From Patagioenas fasciata (Eukaryota > Chordata > Aves > Columbiformes > Columbidae), in assembly GCF_037038585.1 (NCBI RefSeq), contig NC_092560.1:85173549-85237548 (forward strand): a DNA stretch of 64,000 bases, given 5' to 3'. The notes beneath the pieces were generated by a model. That model did not search any database. It was not told the origin of the DNA and saw nothing but the letters and a program-made list of their open reading frames with translations. This document shows positions 55,839 to 64,000 of the stretch, piece after piece (positions within the stretch are counted from its first letter, which is position 1; each line of letters starts with the position of its first letter). The position numbers and the translations under genes are program-made.

Positions 55839-56798
55839 GCGCGGGGACAAAGGCACGTGAACGGCGGCACTGGGCAGCAGCCGCCTCGGAGCCAGCGCAA
55901 CGCGGAGCCCACCCGCGCCTTGGGGACGTCAGCTGCGAGAGGACACGGATCCTTCCTCAGAATCACAGATTAGAACAATCTCTTGATCACAAATAGGACC
56001 TGGGAGACCAGCTCGGAGATCGGAAGCATCTAAAATAAGGCCAGATGAACTCCACTGCTCGGCAGCATAGTCAGAAACACTCCCGAACAGAAAGCCCAGG
56101 ATGAGAAGACTCCAATGGCAGCAGAATCCCCACTGTTACCAGTCTCTCTGTTACCTGATTTCTGTTACAAACACTAAGCAGAGCTGCCAGCTACCTTGCC
56201 CAGGCAGTTTTCCAACAGGCTTTTGATGCTGCACCGCGACAAAACAACGTGTGCTCAACAGCAGGACAGAGCGATTTTCCATGATCCCTTCAGTGAAATG
56301 AAGAACCCGCCAACTCCACGAGATGAGATCCATCTGCTAAAAGCTGGAAAATGAAGTGACTTCTACATTATGGTCTAACAGCAGCAACAGGCTTAGTAAT
56401 TATCTCACTTGTGGTTACCATACTAAAAAGTGGATTTTAAATACCCATTATTACTGGGACAAACGTAATGCCTCATGATCAGTGCTGGCCACACTTGCAG
56501 CGCTCCCTCCAGTATTGAAACAAAAAGCCAGTCGGTATTTACAGTATCGCAGTGTTCACATGAAGTTAACCTCTGCTTCCCAGCTTCAGCCACACTTGTA
56601 AACGTGGTGGCCACAACCTGGACTGGAAGGTCAACACAGCCTTGGGCTGGTAGGAAAGAGGTAAAGTAGGAAGCTCTTACAAACCAGACGGCTTCCTGCT
56701 GACCCACACGTGTCAGCAGCGAAACGGCAACGGAGAAAGTTCTTTGTCCAACAGGAGACGTGAGGCCAGCGTTCCCTTCCCAGCTATACGGCAGACGC

Positions 56799-56804
56799 TT
56801 TATT
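56799..56804 (-). terminator. FECH: Polyadenylation signal (minus strand), proximal FECH candidate
   Basis: TTTATT on plus = AATAAA on minus, about 2.0 kb past the FECH stop. Confidence 0.4.
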
Positions 56805-58842
56805 CTTTTGACATTGATTCAAAGCTTTTCCACAGAAATGTCTGAGCGAGGGCAGGAATGGGCGCTGGGTCCCCGTCCTGCAGAGGCAGCGAGCGCAGAG
56901 CGAGGAGAACGGGCTCCAGATGGCACGGGCACCGAGGGCCAAGGAAGACTTGGTTCTGCTGAGCAGCAGGGGGCTGTGGGACCTGGGGTTCCGGCCCCGG
57001 AGCAAGCTCAGTCTGCCGTGCTACAATCGCACTGGGAAGCTGGGGTGGCAGCGGAGACGCGTCCATGGGCTCTGGACATGCGGGAGCCTGCGGGCCCTGG
57101 TGAGGCTGCGAGCAGGACCACACTGCTCCATGGCAGGACTCGGCACACGGGCTGCTCATTGCTTTACTGCCCTGTGTTTAATTCTTCTAACAAAAAACAG
57201 AACAAGATAAACCCCTGTTATAGCAACAAAGGCCTGGGTTTTTTCAACAACCCTATCCTTGAAAGATCAGAGGTTGAAACTGTTCATGCCTCACGATTCC
57301 ACAAGCAAAAAGAGCTGTCTGAGCAGCATGGCATCTGCTCCTCAAGCACCACCAGTGGCCGAATCATCAGTTTACAGAAAACAACCTGCATTGCCAAAGT
57401 GCCGGCGTTTCAGTGCTAATTATGTCAAGTAAACATCTCTCCAGGAAGCAGACAGGCAGAGCACCCCGGGATGGCTCCGACACACAGACAGTGCCAGCTC
57501 TGCTCTGGCCCCAGGACCACACTGAGGTGCTGCGGTTCTGCTGCTCTGAGGTCCCCAGTGCCACACGCGGGGCAGTGACCGGCCTACAGAAGACCCCTCC
57601 TGTCCCAGGAGAACCCCGACACCATCCCGGTGCTCACAGGGAGGGAATTCTGCCCCAAAAAGGGTGTTCACACTACAGAACTCCCACTGCTCAGCAGCGG
57701 ATCCAGCAGGGCTGAGGCACCCAGACACCTGCCAAAGCGAGCACAAAGTTCCACTGGGTTGGGAGCCCGTCCTCCCGGCGCCATCGCTGCCCAAATGTAA
57801 CAAAGTTCGGCTGTTGACAAAGGTAAGCGCAGCGTCACCACCGTGTCCGTCCGTCCTCACCCATCACCAGCTCCGTCTGCAGCCACAACAGCAGCTGGGC
57901 TCGCCAGTTGTGCCTCCGAACCCTACGGGTACCTGCAAAACCCACTGGGCTGCAACGGGAAGCGCAGAGCAGAGCTATCAACCTCCTGAGAGCAAGCCCA
58001 CTGCCTACACTTATTTACCCAACAGAGAAAGCCCTTTCAAATAGTAATTTTAAAAAGCCGTTTTGCAACATGTTTCGGTGCACACTGCTGATGGCAGCCA
58101 GACTGGAAACACGGACAATGTGAGCGTGTTCTTCACATCGCCCAAGCAGGCTCGTCCTTTCCTTTCATGCTCCCCAGACGCAGTGGCTCTCCTGCAGAGG
58201 ATGAGAGCGTTTTCTCTAGCAATGGAAACACATCTTGTGCGTTCTACTATCCCAGCTGAGCTTCCACCAGAAGTTAAAAACCAAACCAAAGCCTTATCTT
58301 TATGTTCTAAAAATATATGTGCATTACTCAAAAAGCACTAGAAGTCACTTGATCGTCAAACTGCCTGAAAAACCACTCTTGGAAGAGACAATCAGTGACT
58401 ACACTGGTTATACTGTACCTTAAGCAAAACCAAACCAAATAACTGTACGCTTGACCTGCAGAGCTGAAATGAATACACTCACGACAAAACTGCATACAAA
58501 TAAATCCCTGCAGAGGAAACAGAAGCTAATTGGTAGAAAAGGGGTTTTTAAAGTTTTTCAGTGCATACTTATGGGCTCACGCTAAGTCCAATCAGAATCA
58601 GACGGAATGAGATCTCTTCACATCTCGCAGGATAAACGCCCTTATTCCCTACTGTCTACAAACTCTTCTCAAACAAAGAAAACCTAAGGAAAAGGAATCA
58701 AAAAACTCAAGTTGTCCTCATTGTCCCACGAGGTCACGTCCCAGACCAGCGCCCGCGGCGGTGACGGGAGGGCCTGGTCAGGCGGTCTGTCCCGGGGCCG
58801 CCCCGCGCCGCCGCTGCTCTGCCCGTGCTCTCCCGCTGGCCC

Positions 58843-64000
<5,158 letters not shown>

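Larger units (their letters stand above)
54965..58842 (-). other. FECH: Probable FECH 3' UTR and downstream sequence
   Basis: Sequence after the FECH stop on the minus strand, with two minus-strand AATAAA signals (56799-56804 and 54983-54988). The stretch 54965-55260 is AT-rich and looks like the end of a UTR. The exact end is not determinable; plus-strand ORFs of 219 codons here (55337-55996, 56760-57419) have no family resemblance and are antisense chance ORFs. Confidence 0.45.

Noticed and set aside
55337-55996. Plus-strand 219-codon ORF
   Set aside because: No recognisable domain, includes a 22-bp repeat, and is antisense to the probable FECH UTR.
56760-57419. Plus-strand 219-codon ORF
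   Set aside because: Antisense to the probable FECH 3' UTR, no family resemblance, no supporting signals.

Overview
The window is vertebrate nuclear DNA, most likely from a bird. Three unrelated vertebrate genes with intact GT-AG exon structures lie in the order ST8SIA3 (+), ONECUT2 (+), FECH (-). This is the gene order of human 18q21.31 (ST8SIA3-ONECUT2-FECH); from memory the same block is on chicken Z, which I could not check. Short introns and intergenic gaps, GC-rich minisatellites, CR1-type LINE tails as the only clearly recognisable interspersed repeats, and no SINEs point to an avian genome. The species cannot be read from the sequence. No bacterial, phage or CRISPR features are present.

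Layout. 1-14.8 kb is the upstream flank of ST8SIA3: no gene, AT-rich stretches that look like conserved non-coding DNA, several large tandem arrays and a ~180 bp inverted duplication. 14.87-18.74 kb is the complete ST8SIA3 coding region (4 exons, 380 aa), followed by a probable 3' UTR to about 22.4 kb. 22.4-26.2 kb is intergenic. 26.2-28.9 kb is the ONECUT2 CpG island and exon 1. 28.2-40.5 kb is its single large intron, with four tandem arrays and a (CCCTT)30 tract that runs into the exon 2 splice acceptor. 40.5-40.78 kb is the homeodomain exon. About 40.8-48.6 kb is a probable long 3' UTR with nine miR-9 seed matches. 48.7-49.9 kb is a 20-bp minisatellite. 50-58.8 kb separates the two convergent genes, holds CR1 fragments, and overlaps the probable FECH 3' UTR. 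58.84-63.37 kb carries FECH exons 5-11 on the minus strand; exons 1-4 lie beyond the right edge.

The genes are neighbours but do not form a pathway. ST8SIA3 makes brain alpha-2,8-sialosides in the Golgi, ONECUT2 is a CUT-homeodomain transcription factor, and FECH inserts iron into protoporphyrin in mitochondria. I found no sign of a new multi-gene system. The most unusual content is non-coding: about 8 kb of tandem arrays whose six-frame 'ORFs' are artefacts, the splice acceptor built from a pentanucleotide microsatellite with no adenine for 170 nt, the dense miR-9 site cluster, and the inverted duplication bordered by direct repeats.
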